Shown: positions 35,275 through 44,563, counted from the stretch's first letter. The stretch: DNA of 64,000 nucleotides from Ruminococcus sp. (GCA_029060305.1 JAIDUG010000054.1:164612-228611); one strand, 5' to 3'. Numbers and translations are program-made. The notes: generated from the sequence alone by a model not told the origin.

Positions 35275-35546
35275 AATTGCAGAAGAAGCTTCGGTTTCAT
35301 ATATCATTGTTTCTGTATTCGGGAACAGTGAGGCAAGATTTTTTTAACCGGCAATGTTGTGTTGCCTTATTGATTCGGCTATGTGCCAATAAATTTTTAT
35401 AAGTTTTCATCAGCTTGTGAAAGGTCAATAAGAGTAGTAAAAGGTATCTTTGCTTATATAGACTCTGAAGCCAATATGAAGTTATAATGCATATATATGT
35501 ATTTTCATGCACGTACCGGTTGATGAAACCTGTACGTGCATTTTTT
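35275..35546 (+). ncRNA. Structured leader RNA before speD (candidate riboswitch/attenuator)
   Basis: Between promoter and speD lie about 200 nt with a closing stem (GCTTC 35288-35292 with GAAGC 35467-35471, extended by an imperfect inner helix). Inside are at least four local hairpins: ATTGTTTC/GGAACAGT (about 35306-35329), GGCAA/TTGCC (about 35351-35367), TTATT-GGC/GCC-AATAA (35368-35392) and TTTTCA/TGAAAG (about 35404-35423). A strong intrinsic terminator follows at 35508-35546, only 27 bases before the speD ATG. I match no known riboswitch class. It could alternatively be a free-standing RNA such as a 6S-type RNA. Confidence 0.55.
35508..35546 (+). terminator. Intrinsic terminator in the speD leader
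   Basis: TGCACGTAC (35508-35516) pairs with GTACGTGCA (35532-35540), extended inward by GGTT/AACC, then six Ts. It leaves no room for a separate speD promoter, so speD depends on read-through. Confidence 0.85.
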
Positions 35547-35573
35547 ATTATCTTATAACTTATGAGGTGAATT

Positions 35574-36356
35574 ATGGAAAACAAGTTAAAGCTCTATGGA
35601 TTCAACAATCTTACAAAATCGCTGAGTTTCAATATATACGACGTATGTTATGCGAAAACTCCTAAGGCACAGCTTGACTATATAGCGTATATCGACAAGG
35701 CGTATAACTCTGAACGCATAACGGAAATAATGACTACTCTTACTACAATGATAGGTGCAAAAGTACTGAGTATTTCCCGACAGGATTACGACCCACAAGG
35801 TGCATCTGCTACTTTTCTTATAGCAGACGATACAATGATACCGGCAGGGGGCAGTGAAACAGTTGCACATCTTGACAAAAGTCACGTTACTGTACACACC
35901 TATCCGGAGTATCACCCCGACACAAATATTGCAACTTTCAGAGTTGACATAGACGTTGCGACGTGCGGAAAAATTACTCCTCTTACTGCACTTGACTACC
36001 TTATAGGAAGTTTCGATTCAGATATAATTACTATGGACTATCGTGTGAGAGGTTTCACAAGAAACGTCAGCGGTGAAAAACTTTTCATTGACCACAATAT
36101 AACTTCTATTCAGGACTATATTGACCACACTGTTTTAGACAAGTATGATGCAGTGGACATTAACGTTTATCAGGCTAATATGTTTCATACGAAAATGCTT
36201 ATAAAAGAAATCGAGTTGCAGAATTATCTTTTCAATACAGATGTTCGTGAACTCTCACCTCGCAACAGGCTTGAGATAATGAACAGTCTGCGGAAAGAAA
36301 TGATTGAAATTTTCAGCGGAAGGAATGTTTTTGAAAATGGGACTTTCACAGATTAA
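35574..36356 (+). CDS. speD: S-adenosylmethionine decarboxylase proenzyme (SpeD)
   Basis: The 260-residue protein matches the E. coli-type SpeD, with the self-cleavage motif [14 protein letters not shown]103 would become the pyruvoyl cofactor. It also has the conserved [13 protein letters not shown] and [22 protein letters not shown]. The enzyme makes decarboxylated SAM, the aminopropyl donor for SpeE. GAGGTG precedes the ATG. The 3' end overlaps the next gene by 20 bases. Confidence 0.95.
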   Translation: MENKLKLYGFNNLTKSLSFNIYDVCYAKTPKAQLDYIAYIDKAYNSERITEIMTTLTTMIGAKVLSISRQDYDPQGASATFLIADDTMIPAGGSETVAHLDKSHVTVHTYPEYHPDTNIATFRVDIDVATCGKITPLTALDYLIGSFDSDIITMDYRVRGFTRNVSGEKLFIDHNITSIQDYIDHTVLDKYDAVDINVYQANMFHTKMLIKEIELQNYLFNTDVRELSPRNRLEIMNSLRKEMIEIFSGRNVFENGTFTD

Positions 36357-37782
36357 TGCACCTATTTATGAGGCCCTCAGAAAATTAAGACGTATGCGTG
36401 TAGTACCTTTTGATGTGCCAGGTCATAAGCGTGGACGTGGTAATATGGAACTTACTGAATTTCTCGGAGAGGACTGTATGAGCGTTGACGTTAATTCAAT
36501 GAAACCTCTTGACAATCTCTGCCACCCTGTTTCCGTAATAAGAGATGCGGAAATGCTTGCCGGACAGGCTTTCGGAGCGGAAAATGCTTTTTTTATGGTA
36601 GGTGGTACAACTTCTGCTGTACAGAGTATGATTATGTATGCCTGTAAAAGTGGTGACAAAATCATAATGCCCCGAAACGTTCACCGCAGTGCTATAAACG
36701 CTCTTATTCTTTGTGACGCTGTACCTGTTTATGTGAATCCCGACGTTAACAGACAACTCGGAATAGCTCTCGGAATGTCAGTCGAACAGGTCGAAAAGGC
36801 TATAGAAGAAAATCCCGACGCAAAAGCTGTTATGGTAAATAATCCTACATATTACGGAATATGTTCAGACCTGAAGAAAATTACAGAACTTGCACACGCA
36901 CACGGAATGCTTGTACTTGTTGACGAGGCTCACGGAACACATTTTTATTTCGGAGAGAATTTCCCGATAACTGCTATGAAAGCAGGTGCTGACATAGCTT
37001 CTGTAAGTATGCACAAATCCGGCGGAAGTTTAACACAGAGTTCGTTTCTGCTTATGGGCGAAAAAATAAATTCCGACTATATGCGACAGATTGTAAATCT
37101 TACTCAGACAACAAGTGCTTCATATTTACTGCTTTCCAGTCTTGACATTTCACGAAAAAGACTTGCACTCAGCGGTCGTGAGATTTTTGCGGAAACTGTA
37201 GAAATGGCAGAGTATGCACGTTCAGAAATAAATCAGATAGGCGGTTACTATGCTTACTCGAAAGAACTTATAAACGGCGACAGTATATACGATTTTGACG
37301 TGTCGAAACTTTCTGTCTATACTTTGCCAGTTGGACTTGCCGGAATTGAAGTTTATGACTTACTCCGTGATGAGTACGATATTCAGATAGAATTCGGCGA
37401 CATAGGAAATATTCTTGCATATATTTCTGTAGGCGACCGCAAGCGTGATATAGAACGTTTAATCAGTGCGTTGTCGGAAATAAAGAGACGTTTCGGAAAA
37501 TCAGGAGCAGGTATGCTTACACAGGAATATATAAATCCTATTGTTGCAGAAACTCCACGAAAGGCTTTCTATGCGGATAAGATGTCACTACCGCTTGAAA
37601 AATCTGTCGGACACGTATGCAGTGAGTTTGTAATGTGCTATCCCCCTGGAATACCTATTCTTGCTCCCGGAGAACTCATAACAGAAGAAATTATAGAGTA
37701 CATAAAGTACGCAAAATATAAAGGCTGTTCAATGACAGGTACAGAAGATATTAACATTGAATATCTGAACGTTATAATATAA
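36337..37782 (+). CDS. speA: Orn/Lys/Arg decarboxylase, probably arginine decarboxylase
   Basis: A 481-residue fold-type I PLP enzyme: [14 protein letters not shown] near the start, [25 protein letters not shown] lysine K227 in [13 protein letters not shown], and the C-terminal [13 protein letters not shown]. The short form (about 480 residues) is typical of the Bacillus SpeA branch. With speB (agmatinase) in the same locus, arginine to agmatine is the likely reaction; lysine or ornithine cannot be excluded. ATG 36337 is chosen behind GGAAGGA; in-frame TTG 36304 and ATG 36325 are alternatives. Confidence 0.88.
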   Translation: MGLSQINAPIYEALRKLRRMRVVPFDVPGHKRGRGNMELTEFLGEDCMSVDVNSMKPLDNLCHPVSVIRDAEMLAGQAFGAENAFFMVGGTTSAVQSMIMYACKSGDKIIMPRNVHRSAINALILCDAVPVYVNPDVNRQLGIALGMSVEQVEKAIEENPDAKAVMVNNPTYYGICSDLKKITELAHAHGMLVLVDEAHGTHFYFGENFPITAMKAGADIASVSMHKSGGSLTQSSFLLMGEKINSDYMRQIVNLTQTTSASYLLLSSLDISRKRLALSGREIFAETVEMAEYARSEINQIGGYYAYSKELINGDSIYDFDVSKLSVYTLPVGLAGIEVYDLLRDEYDIQIEFGDIGNILAYISVGDRKRDIERLISALSEIKRRFGKSGAGMLTQEYINPIVAETPRKAFYADKMSLPLEKSVGHVCSEFVMCYPPGIPILAPGELITEEIIEYIKYAKYKGCSMTGTEDINIEYLNVII

Positions 37783-37794
37783 GAGGGAATTTTT

Positions 37795-38292
37795 ATGAAA
37801 ATACTTAAAATTATTTCATATTTTTATATGATAATGTTGCCTAATTTTCTGTTAAGGACTTTCAATATGCTTGCCCATGTGAAAATTTTTTCGCTGATAA
37901 TGATGTTTCTGGTACTGGCTGTACTGGGAATTATTGCAGGAATAGTTATAAATATTTCCTCCGTGACTTCGGACAGCAATAAAGGCTTTTCCGTCGTGAA
38001 TCTCATCGTTAAACTATGGTACTCGTGTATTCATATTACAATGTTGCTGTTTTCGCTCGGAATGCTTGCAACGCTTGTTTTTGCAGGAGGTAGCGGTATA
38101 CCAATTGTTTTAAGTATTATATTGCTTGTTTTCAGCGGACTTTGCAATATCGGAAACTGCATAAGTCTTTACATAAATAAAAAGTGTGGTCTTGCTAAAA
38201 CTGTAATTTTAATTATAATGGGATTTATATACGGACTGGACGTTATAGGAGCAATTATAGAGTTAGTCGCATCGTCGAAAAAGAAAGTATGA
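37795..38292 (+). CDS. Four-helix membrane protein, unknown
   Basis: A 165-residue protein with about four hydrophobic helices (near 8-25, 33-55, 75-102 and 105-155 combined) and a basic C-terminus (SSKKKV). I recognise no family. It starts 12 bases after the decarboxylase and ends four bases before another small membrane protein. Its position inside the polyamine operon makes co-transcription likely, but nothing links it to polyamine transport directly. Confidence 0.6.
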   Translation: MKILKIISYFYMIMLPNFLLRTFNMLAHVKIFSLIMMFLVLAVLGIIAGIVINISSVTSDSNKGFSVVNLIVKLWYSCIHITMLLFSLGMLATLVFAGGSGIPIVLSIILLVFSGLCNIGNCISLYINKKCGLAKTVILIIMGFIYGLDVIGAIIELVASSKKKV

Positions 38293-38296
38293 TTAT

Positions 38297-38713
38297 ATGA
38301 AAAAACTGAAATTTGTTTTACTTCTTTTGCTTGACGTTGTTTCAATATTGATAGCATACGGAAGTATTATAGAAGTCGAGGGAATTATTGCATATTTTAT
38401 ATTTGTGTTGCTGATTGTGCTGAATGTGATTTCAGTAAGAAAGTATAAGAAAGTTTTTCAGAAAATAATATTGTCCGTAATGGTTTTTGTTTATATTATT
38501 ACAGGAATGATTTCTATGATACATTTCGGCAGTCGTAAGATTTACAGTCAGGAAAAAGACGGTCATTATATCTATATAACCTATGAACTCAATCCGGGAG
38601 CTATGGGACATATTTCATATATGAACAATGTTTATTATAGTCTGATTGATACTGGCGGTTTTTTAAGCGTGCGTATTGTGAAAAGTACGAAACATCATAG
38701 ATACATAGGTTGA
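38297..38713 (+). CDS. Small membrane protein, unknown
   Basis: A 138-residue protein with three hydrophobic segments (about 5-20, 28-46, 54-75) followed by a 60-residue polar C-terminal part rich in Tyr (SQEKDGHYIYITYELNPG), likely outside the cell. No family is recognised. It follows the four-helix protein by four bases, so the two may be partners. Confidence 0.58.
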   Translation: MKKLKFVLLLLLDVVSILIAYGSIIEVEGIIAYFIFVLLIVLNVISVRKYKKVFQKIILSVMVFVYIITGMISMIHFGSRKIYSQEKDGHYIYITYELNPGAMGHISYMNNVYYSLIDTGGFLSVRIVKSTKHHRYIG

Positions 38714-38725
38714 AAATACAGATAG

Positions 38726-38920
38726 GTGGTGATTATATATGAGTATTACAGGAAAAAGTTCACTGAAAAATATTTTGCAAAAATTTCTGAATTAAGTACT
38801 ATATTTGAAAATACTGATTACATTGATAATGAGAATTTTATTGACGAATTAAGCGGATATAATAATGCAATTGTAAATGTACTTGCAATGATTGACGAAA
38901 AGTACAGATATGCGGAGTGA
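38726..38920 (+). CDS. Short hypothetical protein, start uncertain
   Basis: A 64-residue acidic helical protein (TEKYFAKISELSTIFENTDY, IDELSGYNNAIVNVLAMIDE). GTG at 38726 or 38729 is the only start, with poor ribosome binding. A better-placed ATG at 38740, behind AGGTGG, opens a different frame that stops after 17 codons. The gene may therefore be 5'-truncated or carry a frameshift. The next gene starts six bases later. Confidence 0.45.
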   Translation: MVIIYEYYRKKFTEKYFAKISELSTIFENTDYIDNENFIDELSGYNNAIVNVLAMIDEKYRYAE

Positions 38921-38926
38921 AAAATT

Positions 38927-39349
38927 ATGAAAGATAAAATGACAGATGAAAATATAGTTTCCGTTAATATGAGAGAACAGGTTAAGGAACTTTTAAAAAT
39001 GGGTAAGATTCCATCAGACGACGAAATGTCAGATGAGTTATTCAATAAATATGACGAACTTATTCAAAGTTTATTTGATGATGATTGTGAACCACTGAAC
39101 CGTGAAGAAACTGAAAATCTTATGAAACTTTTTTCTGAAGACTATTCTGATTTGAATATGGGATTAGTACATTCACTTGAAAATAATCTATGTAGTATTG
39201 AAGAATATATAGATATTATTCTGACTTGCCCAAACGAAGAATACAAAAAATCAATGCTTTATAGGCAAAAAAACGGGTTATCAGAATACAATGATGAATA
39301 CAGTGAAACAATTATAACAAAAATCTGTAAAATCTTAAAAGATTATTAA
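38927..39349 (+). CDS. Acidic hypothetical protein
   Basis: A 140-residue, very acidic, all-helical protein (REQVKELLKMGKIPSDDEMSDE, then NREETENLMKLFSEDYSDLN). GGAGTG precedes the ATG. Such small acidic proteins are often immunity or anti-toxin factors, but there is no sequence motif to prove that here. It sits in the group of unknown genes between the decarboxylase and speE. Confidence 0.55.
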   Translation: MKDKMTDENIVSVNMREQVKELLKMGKIPSDDEMSDELFNKYDELIQSLFDDDCEPLNREETENLMKLFSEDYSDLNMGLVHSLENNLCSIEEYIDIILTCPNEEYKKSMLYRQKNGLSEYNDEYSETIITKICKILKDY

Positions 39350-39382
39350 TGAAAAATAATTTATAATTATCGGAGTATAAAA

Positions 39383-40252
39383 ATGAATGAGAAAATAACT
39401 TCCGTAAAAACAGAAAAACTCGGAGAACTTTATGGTCGAGACTGTATATATATTGATACCGTAAATCAGGACGATATTGACAATCTGACTTTTAAAGGCG
39501 AAATAAACGGTCAGCTTGCTGAAAAAATAAAAACCGACAGATTTCTTCCATACAGACTTACTTTTCATAGGGTACTGGCTTACTTTGTATGTGAACTTGA
39601 TACCTATGAAAATATTGATAATTCTGCACATCTTGACTATAGTTGTTTCAATATTGTTGAAAACAGTAAATGGCTTGAAAATCTTCCGATAAGAAAAGAT
39701 TTCGACAAATCCATTTATAAACATTATCAGGTTTTTACATACGATTTTGTGTACAATATTATTGCCGTGGATTTTGATTTTGTCGTAAAAGGTCTTTGGA
39801 ATATCCATAATGCCCGAAAGAAAGATTTACAGGTTATTATGGATATAGTCCAAAGAACTATAAAAGAAATATATCCGAAATATTACCCACAAGGTGCGGT
39901 TGAATTTTTTCTTGACTATCATAATGAAAAAGCTATCAGTCAGGATATAGCGGACAACAACGTTTATATTATTGAAGATGATAATAAAGTTACAGGAACG
40001 GTTACAGTAAACGATAATGAAATAAACCGTCTGTACGTACTTCCTGAGTATCAGTGGAAAGGTTATGGCGGATTTTTACTTGAATATGCTGAAAAAATTG
40101 TTTTTAAAAATCAGGACGAAATAATTCTGTACTCATCTTTGCCCGCAAAATCAATATATTTGAAAAGAGGATATAAAGAGTACAGATATGAAGTATTCGA
40201 TACAAAAAACGGTGATTTTCTGTGTTGTGATATAATGAAAAAGAAATTATAG
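39383..40252 (+). CDS. GNAT family N-acetyltransferase with an extra N-terminal domain
   Basis: A 289-residue protein. Residues about 170-289 are a GNAT fold: NVYIIEDDNKVTGTVTVND, the acetyl-CoA loop RLYVLPEYQWKGYGGFLLEY and a C-terminal SIYLKRGYKEYRYEV. The first 160 residues form a separate, unrecognised alpha/beta domain. It lies 18 bases upstream of speE, so a polyamine substrate is possible, but this is inference from position only. Confidence 0.72.
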   Translation: MNEKITSVKTEKLGELYGRDCIYIDTVNQDDIDNLTFKGEINGQLAEKIKTDRFLPYRLTFHRVLAYFVCELDTYENIDNSAHLDYSCFNIVENSKWLENLPIRKDFDKSIYKHYQVFTYDFVYNIIAVDFDFVVKGLWNIHNARKKDLQVIMDIVQRTIKEIYPKYYPQGAVEFFLDYHNEKAISQDIADNNVYIIEDDNKVTGTVTVNDNEINRLYVLPEYQWKGYGGFLLEYAEKIVFKNQDEIILYSSLPAKSIYLKRGYKEYRYEVFDTKNGDFLCCDIMKKKL

Positions 40253-40270
40253 AAGAAAGGGATTTTTTTA

Positions 40271-41122
40271 ATGGAACTTTGGTTTACTGAAAAACATACT
40301 CCGGAAGTTAAATTTTCGATAAAGGTTGACAGACAGCTTTACAGCGGTAAAAGTGAGTTTCAGAGAATTGATATATTCGATTCAAAGGAATTCGGACGTT
40401 TTCTTACACTTGACGGCTATATGATGCTTACAGAAAAAGACGAGTTTATATATCACGAGATGATAACACATGTACCAATGGCGGTACACCCGAACCCGAA
40501 AAACGTTCTTGTAATCGGAGCAGGGGACGGCGGTGTTATTCGTGAACTTACGCAATATGACGGCGTTGAAAAAATAGACATTGTTGAGATTGACGAACTT
40601 GTTGTTGAGGTCTGCAAAAAATATTTACCGACTACTGCCTGCCGTTTTGACGACAAAAGAGTGCATATTTTCTATGAGGACGGTGTGAAATTTATACGTC
40701 GGTGTGAAGATAAGTACGATGTTATTATAGTTGATTCAACTGACCCTTTCGGAGTTGGTGAGGGACTTTTCACCAAAGAATTTTACGGAAGCTGTTTCAA
40801 TGCACTTCACGCTGACGGTATAATGGTTAATCAGCACGAAAGTCCGTTCTATGATGAGGACGCAATAGCAATGCAGAGGTCTCACAAAAGAATTGTAGGA
40901 AGTTTTCCGATAAGCAAGGTTTATCAGGCTCATATACCTACATATCCGTCGGGACACTGGCTTTTCGGTTTTGCTTCAAAGAAATATCACCCTGTTCACG
41001 ACCTTAATCCGTCTGCATGGAATCTTCTTGGAATCAAAACAAAATACTATAATACAAGACTTCATACGGGAGCGTTTGCACTTCCGAACTATGTAGAGGA
41101 GTTGTTAAAAGATGTTGAATAA
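40271..41122 (+). CDS. speE: Polyamine aminopropyltransferase (spermidine synthase)
   Basis: The 283-residue protein has the SpeE opening ELWFTEKHTPEVKFSIKV, a DGYMMLTEKDEFIYHEM active-site region, the SAM-like binding loop VLVIGAGDGGVIREL and the catalytic VDSTDPFGVGEGLF. It moves an aminopropyl group from decarboxylated SAM to putrescine. SpeD in the same operon supplies the donor and SpeB the acceptor. Its end overlaps speB by 11 bases. Confidence 0.95.
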   Translation: MELWFTEKHTPEVKFSIKVDRQLYSGKSEFQRIDIFDSKEFGRFLTLDGYMMLTEKDEFIYHEMITHVPMAVHPNPKNVLVIGAGDGGVIRELTQYDGVEKIDIVEIDELVVEVCKKYLPTTACRFDDKRVHIFYEDGVKFIRRCEDKYDVIIVDSTDPFGVGEGLFTKEFYGSCFNALHADGIMVNQHESPFYDEDAIAMQRSHKRIVGSFPISKVYQAHIPTYPSGHWLFGFASKKYHPVHDLNPSAWNLLGIKTKYYNTRLHTGAFALPNYVEELLKDVE

Positions 41123-41963
41123 AAATGTACAGACTTTTATTGCGTGCGACTGCGAGTACGAAAACGCTGAAATCGTACTTTTCGGAGCAGGTTATGACGG
41201 TACAACAAGTTTCCGTGCAGGGACGAGGTTTGCACCGTCGGCAATAAGAAACGAGAGTTTCGGAATAGAGACATACAGTCCGTATCAGGACAAGGATATG
41301 ACGGATTATTGTTATTTTGACAGCGGTGATTTAGAACTGCCATTCGGAAATACTGAGCAGGTTCTTGACGACATAAAAAAACGTTCAGAAATTATTCTCT
41401 CTGACGGAAAAATTCCCTTTATGATTGGTGGTGAACATCTTGTTACACTCGGGCAGGTGAGGGCAGTTGCAGAAAAATATAATGACTTGTATATTATTCA
41501 TTTTGATGCACACGCTGATTTGAGAGACGACTATTTAGGTCAGAAACTTTCCCATGCGTGTGTACTGAGAAGATGTCACGAAATTGTCGGAGACGGACAT
41601 ATATTCCAGTTCGGAATAAGGAGCGGTGACAGGGAAGAATTTAAATTTGCTGAAAAACATACAGAAATGCACAAGTTTACATTTGACGGACTTTCTGAAA
41701 CTGTTGCAAAACTTAAAGACAAAAACGTCTATCTTACTGTTGATTTGGACGTACTCGACCCGTCTGTTTTCTGCGGAACGGGCACACCCGAAGCGGAGGG
41801 AGTTACTTTCGGTGAACTCCGTAAAGCGTTGACTTTTGTGTGCAGTGAACTTAATATAGTCGGCTGTGATGTAAATGAATTAAGTCCGCCTTACGACCAG
41901 TCGGGTGTGTCGACGGCTGTGGCGTGTAAAATTATAAGGGAGATGTTACTTTCTTTGTCGTGA
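41112..41963 (+). CDS. speB: Agmatinase (ureohydrolase family)
   Basis: A 283-residue arginase-fold enzyme with the dimanganese motifs GGEHLVTLG, HFDAHADLRDDY and DLDVLDPSVFCGTGTPE. It converts agmatine to putrescine and urea. With the upstream decarboxylase it gives the arginine-agmatine-putrescine route. It is translationally coupled to speE. Confidence 0.94.
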   Translation: MLNKNVQTFIACDCEYENAEIVLFGAGYDGTTSFRAGTRFAPSAIRNESFGIETYSPYQDKDMTDYCYFDSGDLELPFGNTEQVLDDIKKRSEIILSDGKIPFMIGGEHLVTLGQVRAVAEKYNDLYIIHFDAHADLRDDYLGQKLSHACVLRRCHEIVGDGHIFQFGIRSGDREEFKFAEKHTEMHKFTFDGLSETVAKLKDKNVYLTVDLDVLDPSVFCGTGTPEAEGVTFGELRKALTFVCSELNIVGCDVNELSPPYDQSGVSTAVACKIIREMLLSLS

Positions 41964-41976
41964 AAGGGAAAACGCT

Positions 41977-42408
41977 ATGTATCGTAAATCGGAAAATTGG
42001 TTTTTTCCTCTTATAATTGTTGCGGTTATAGTTTTTGCGGTGGGAATGTTCAAAGGCATATCGCTGAATTATAAGGAGAAACATTGTACACAGACCATAA
42101 GGGCGGAAATTGTGCGTGTTGAAATGCAAAGAAAAGCTTATGGCAAAACAAAAAGAACAGTATACACGCCTTACTTTACTTACAGTGCGGACGGTAAAAT
42201 TTTCAGCGGTCATGCCGAATATACTAAAAGATTTTCTAAATATAAAGTCGGTGATACAATAGAAATAAGAATCGACCCCGAAAATCCGAAAAAGTATCTT
42301 GTTGAGAATGATATTTCCGACTATCGTTCTTCTTACGAGGTCGGAAAGGGATTCGGTCTGCTTGCACTTATGCTTACCGTATTTGCGGTAATAAAAAAAT
42401 TAACATAA
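41977..42408 (+). CDS. DUF3592-type membrane protein
   Basis: The 143-residue protein has an N-terminal helix (10-27), an extracytoplasmic beta domain (RAEIVRVEMQRK, YTPYFTYSADGKIFSGHAEY, KVGDTIEIRIDPENPKKY) and a C-terminal helix, the DUF3592 layout. Its function is unknown. It stands 14 bases after speB and 15 before the dehydrogenase, so it is part of the polyamine transcript. Confidence 0.7.
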   Translation: MYRKSENWFFPLIIVAVIVFAVGMFKGISLNYKEKHCTQTIRAEIVRVEMQRKAYGKTKRTVYTPYFTYSADGKIFSGHAEYTKRFSKYKVGDTIEIRIDPENPKKYLVENDISDYRSSYEVGKGFGLLALMLTVFAVIKKLT

Positions 42409-42422
42409 AGGAGTTTTTAAAA

Positions 42423-43625
42423 ATGGGAAAATGTATGATTATTGGTTGCGGAGGGGTTGCCTCTGTTGCAATTCACAAGTGCTGTCAGAACAGCGAGGTA
42501 TTCGAGGGAATAATGATTGCAAGCCGTACAAAGTCAAAGTGCGATGCTTTGCGTGACAAGCTCCAGCCGACTACAAAAACGGTAATTGAAACTGCACAGG
42601 TAAATGCCGACAATGTGGACGAGCTTATTTTACTTATTAACTCATACAAGCCTGATGTTGTGCTGAATCTTGCACTTCCTTATCAGGATTTGACTATAAT
42701 GGACGCTTGTCTTGCAACAAAGACTAACTACGTTGATACGGCAAACTATGAACCTCTTGACACTGCGAAATTTGAGTACAAATGGCAGTGGGCTTATCGT
42801 GAAAAATTCGAGCAGGCAGGAATTACCGCACTTCTCGGAAGTGGTTTCGATCCCGGAGTAACAGGTGTATTTTCGGCATACGCTTTGAAACACGAGTTTG
42901 ACGAAATCAATTACATTGATATTCTTGACTGCAACGGTGGTGACCATGGTTATCCTTTTGCGACAAACTTCAATCCTGAAATAAATATCCGTGAGGTTTC
43001 CGCAAAGGGTAGCTATATCGAAAACGGAGAATGGGTTGAGACCGAACCTATGGAAATAAAGAGGGTTTATAATTTCAAGGGTGTAGGCGAAAAAGATATG
43101 TATTTACTGCACCATGAAGAATTGGAATCCCTCGCACTCAACATAAAGGGTATTAAAAGAATACGTTTCTTTATGACCTTCGGACAGAGTTATTTAACTC
43201 ACCTTAAATGCCTTGAAAATGTCGGAATGACTTCTATCGAGCCGATTATGTACGAGGGCAGGGAAATAGTACCGTTGCAGTTTCTGAAAGCCGTACTCCC
43301 TGACCCTGCAACACTTGGTGCAAGAACAGTCGGCAAAACGAATATCGGTTGTATTTTCCGTGGCAAAAAAGACGGCAAAGACAAAACTTACTATCTTTAC
43401 AACATATGCGACCATCAGGAATGTTATAAGGAAGTCGGTTCTCAGGCAATTTCTTATACTACCGGCGTTCCTGCAATGATTGGTGCTATGATGATTATGA
43501 CTGGACAGTGGAATAAAGCTGGCGTTTACAATATCGAGGAGTTCGACCCCGACCCGTTTATGCAGGCACTCAATAAATGGGGTCTGCCATGGGAAGAAGA
43601 TTTCAACCCGACGCTTGTTGACTGA
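42423..43625 (+). CDS. Carboxynorspermidine/carboxyspermidine dehydrogenase (saccharopine dehydrogenase family)
   Basis: A 400-residue NADPH-dependent enzyme of the saccharopine dehydrogenase family: Rossmann start MIIGCGGVASVAIHK, DVVLNLALPYQDLTIMDACL, GSGFDPGVTGVFSAYA. The match to carboxynorspermidine synthase is supported by the linked nspC-type decarboxylase at 44.6 kb. It condenses aspartate semialdehyde with putrescine (or diaminopropane) to form carboxyspermidine (or carboxynorspermidine). AAAGGAG precedes the start. Confidence 0.88.
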   Translation: MGKCMIIGCGGVASVAIHKCCQNSEVFEGIMIASRTKSKCDALRDKLQPTTKTVIETAQVNADNVDELILLINSYKPDVVLNLALPYQDLTIMDACLATKTNYVDTANYEPLDTAKFEYKWQWAYREKFEQAGITALLGSGFDPGVTGVFSAYALKHEFDEINYIDILDCNGGDHGYPFATNFNPEINIREVSAKGSYIENGEWVETEPMEIKRVYNFKGVGEKDMYLLHHEELESLALNIKGIKRIRFFMTFGQSYLTHLKCLENVGMTSIEPIMYEGREIVPLQFLKAVLPDPATLGARTVGKTNIGCIFRGKKDGKDKTYYLYNICDHQECYKEVGSQAISYTTGVPAMIGAMMIMTGQWNKAGVYNIEEFDPDPFMQALNKWGLPWEEDFNPTLVD

Positions 43626-43645
43626 AAATATAATAATTTAATAAT

Positions 43646-43675
43646 TTATGGTGGTGGAGCAGTCCACCGCCATAA
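43646..43675 (+). repeat. Long hairpin in the polyamine operon without a U-run
   Basis: TTATGGTGGTGG (43646-43657) pairs with CCACCGCCATAA (43664-43675), 12-13 base pairs. No T-run follows, so it is more likely an mRNA stability or processing element than a terminator. Confidence 0.6.
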
Positions 43676-43698
43676 CATAAATTAAAGGAGGTTTTATA

Positions 43699-44319
43699 AT
43701 GCTTTTCGTTCAGGAAATAGACTTGTGGTACAGAAAAGATGTACGCTATCCGAAATATGCGAATATGCGTAATTCTGTGAAGTTTGTACCAGTAAAGACG
43801 GATAATATAAATCCTGATTGTGATGTATTCTACCAGTATTCAGCATTGGAACAGTCTCCGGACGGTATTCAAAAGACGTGGGAATATCATAAGAGATTAG
43901 GAGAGGAAATTTTTACAACAGGCAGTCGTGACAGTTTAAAGAATTACAGAAATCTTATACATAATATACGTATATTCAAAGAGAACGAGAATTATAAAAT
44001 AATGTTCTGTGATGACCATTTTTATGAGCGTTTCAATACAAGTAAACGTCGTGGACATAATGAAGGCTACTGGGACAATAATTCTCCGTTCAGCTATACG
44101 GACGTTATAAATCAGACAGCTTTTATTCTGAGTCCGAATCAGTATGGCAGATTACAATATAACGACAGAGTAGTTACGCATAATTCGGAAATATGGTACT
44201 ACCGTATGCACACACTTAACTTTATAAACTGCGACAGAAGTAAATTCAGGGAAAAGATATTTTTCAGGAAAACACCAGACTATGAATACAAGAATATGCA
44301 GTATCTGAAGTACTGCTGA
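43699..44319 (+). CDS. Hypothetical protein (206 residues)
   Basis: A soluble protein rich in Tyr, Asn and Arg (QEIDLWYRKDVRYPKYANMR, KRRGHNEGYWDNNSPFSYTDV). No signal peptide, membrane helix or known motif is visible. AAAGGAGG precedes the start. It lies between the dehydrogenase and decarboxylase of the carboxyspermidine route and is followed by a 73-residue protein after 12 bases. Confidence 0.6.
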   Translation: MLFVQEIDLWYRKDVRYPKYANMRNSVKFVPVKTDNINPDCDVFYQYSALEQSPDGIQKTWEYHKRLGEEIFTTGSRDSLKNYRNLIHNIRIFKENENYKIMFCDDHFYERFNTSKRRGHNEGYWDNNSPFSYTDVINQTAFILSPNQYGRLQYNDRVVTHNSEIWYYRMHTLNFINCDRSKFREKIFFRKTPDYEYKNMQYLKYC

Positions 44320-44331
44320 GGAGGTTTTTAA

Positions 44332-44553
44332 ATGAAGATTGAAGATGCATTACAGCGTTTTGTTGACGACAAGGAAGAATGTATAATATATACAGAAAGC
44401 GGTATTACGATTATTGCACGTATTCTTGAAATCGGTGACGGATTTATTATCATTGACGAAAAAGACAGCGAAAGTGTAGTAAATATAGAACACATATTTC
44501 GTGTACGCAGTTATCCGAAAAATGAAAAGGGTAAGAAAAAAGTAGTATTCTGA
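44332..44553 (+). CDS. Small beta-barrel-like protein, unknown
   Basis: A 73-residue protein whose strand pattern (CIIYTESGITIIARILEIGDGFIIIDEKDS, then VVNIEHIFRVR) looks like an Sm/SH3-like small barrel. Such proteins can bind RNA or act as adaptors; none of this is shown. GAGGAGG precedes the ATG. It is followed directly by the carboxynorspermidine decarboxylase. Confidence 0.6.
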   Translation: MKIEDALQRFVDDKEECIIYTESGITIIARILEIGDGFIIIDEKDSESVVNIEHIFRVRSYPKNEKGKKKVVF

Positions 44554-44563
44554 GGTGTGGAAG

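Noticed and set aside
35275-35480. Calling the speD leader a 6S RNA
   Set aside because: The length is right and a closing stem exists, but the interior folds into several separate hairpins rather than a rod with a central bubble, and the terminator is tied to speD. Left open rather than assigned.
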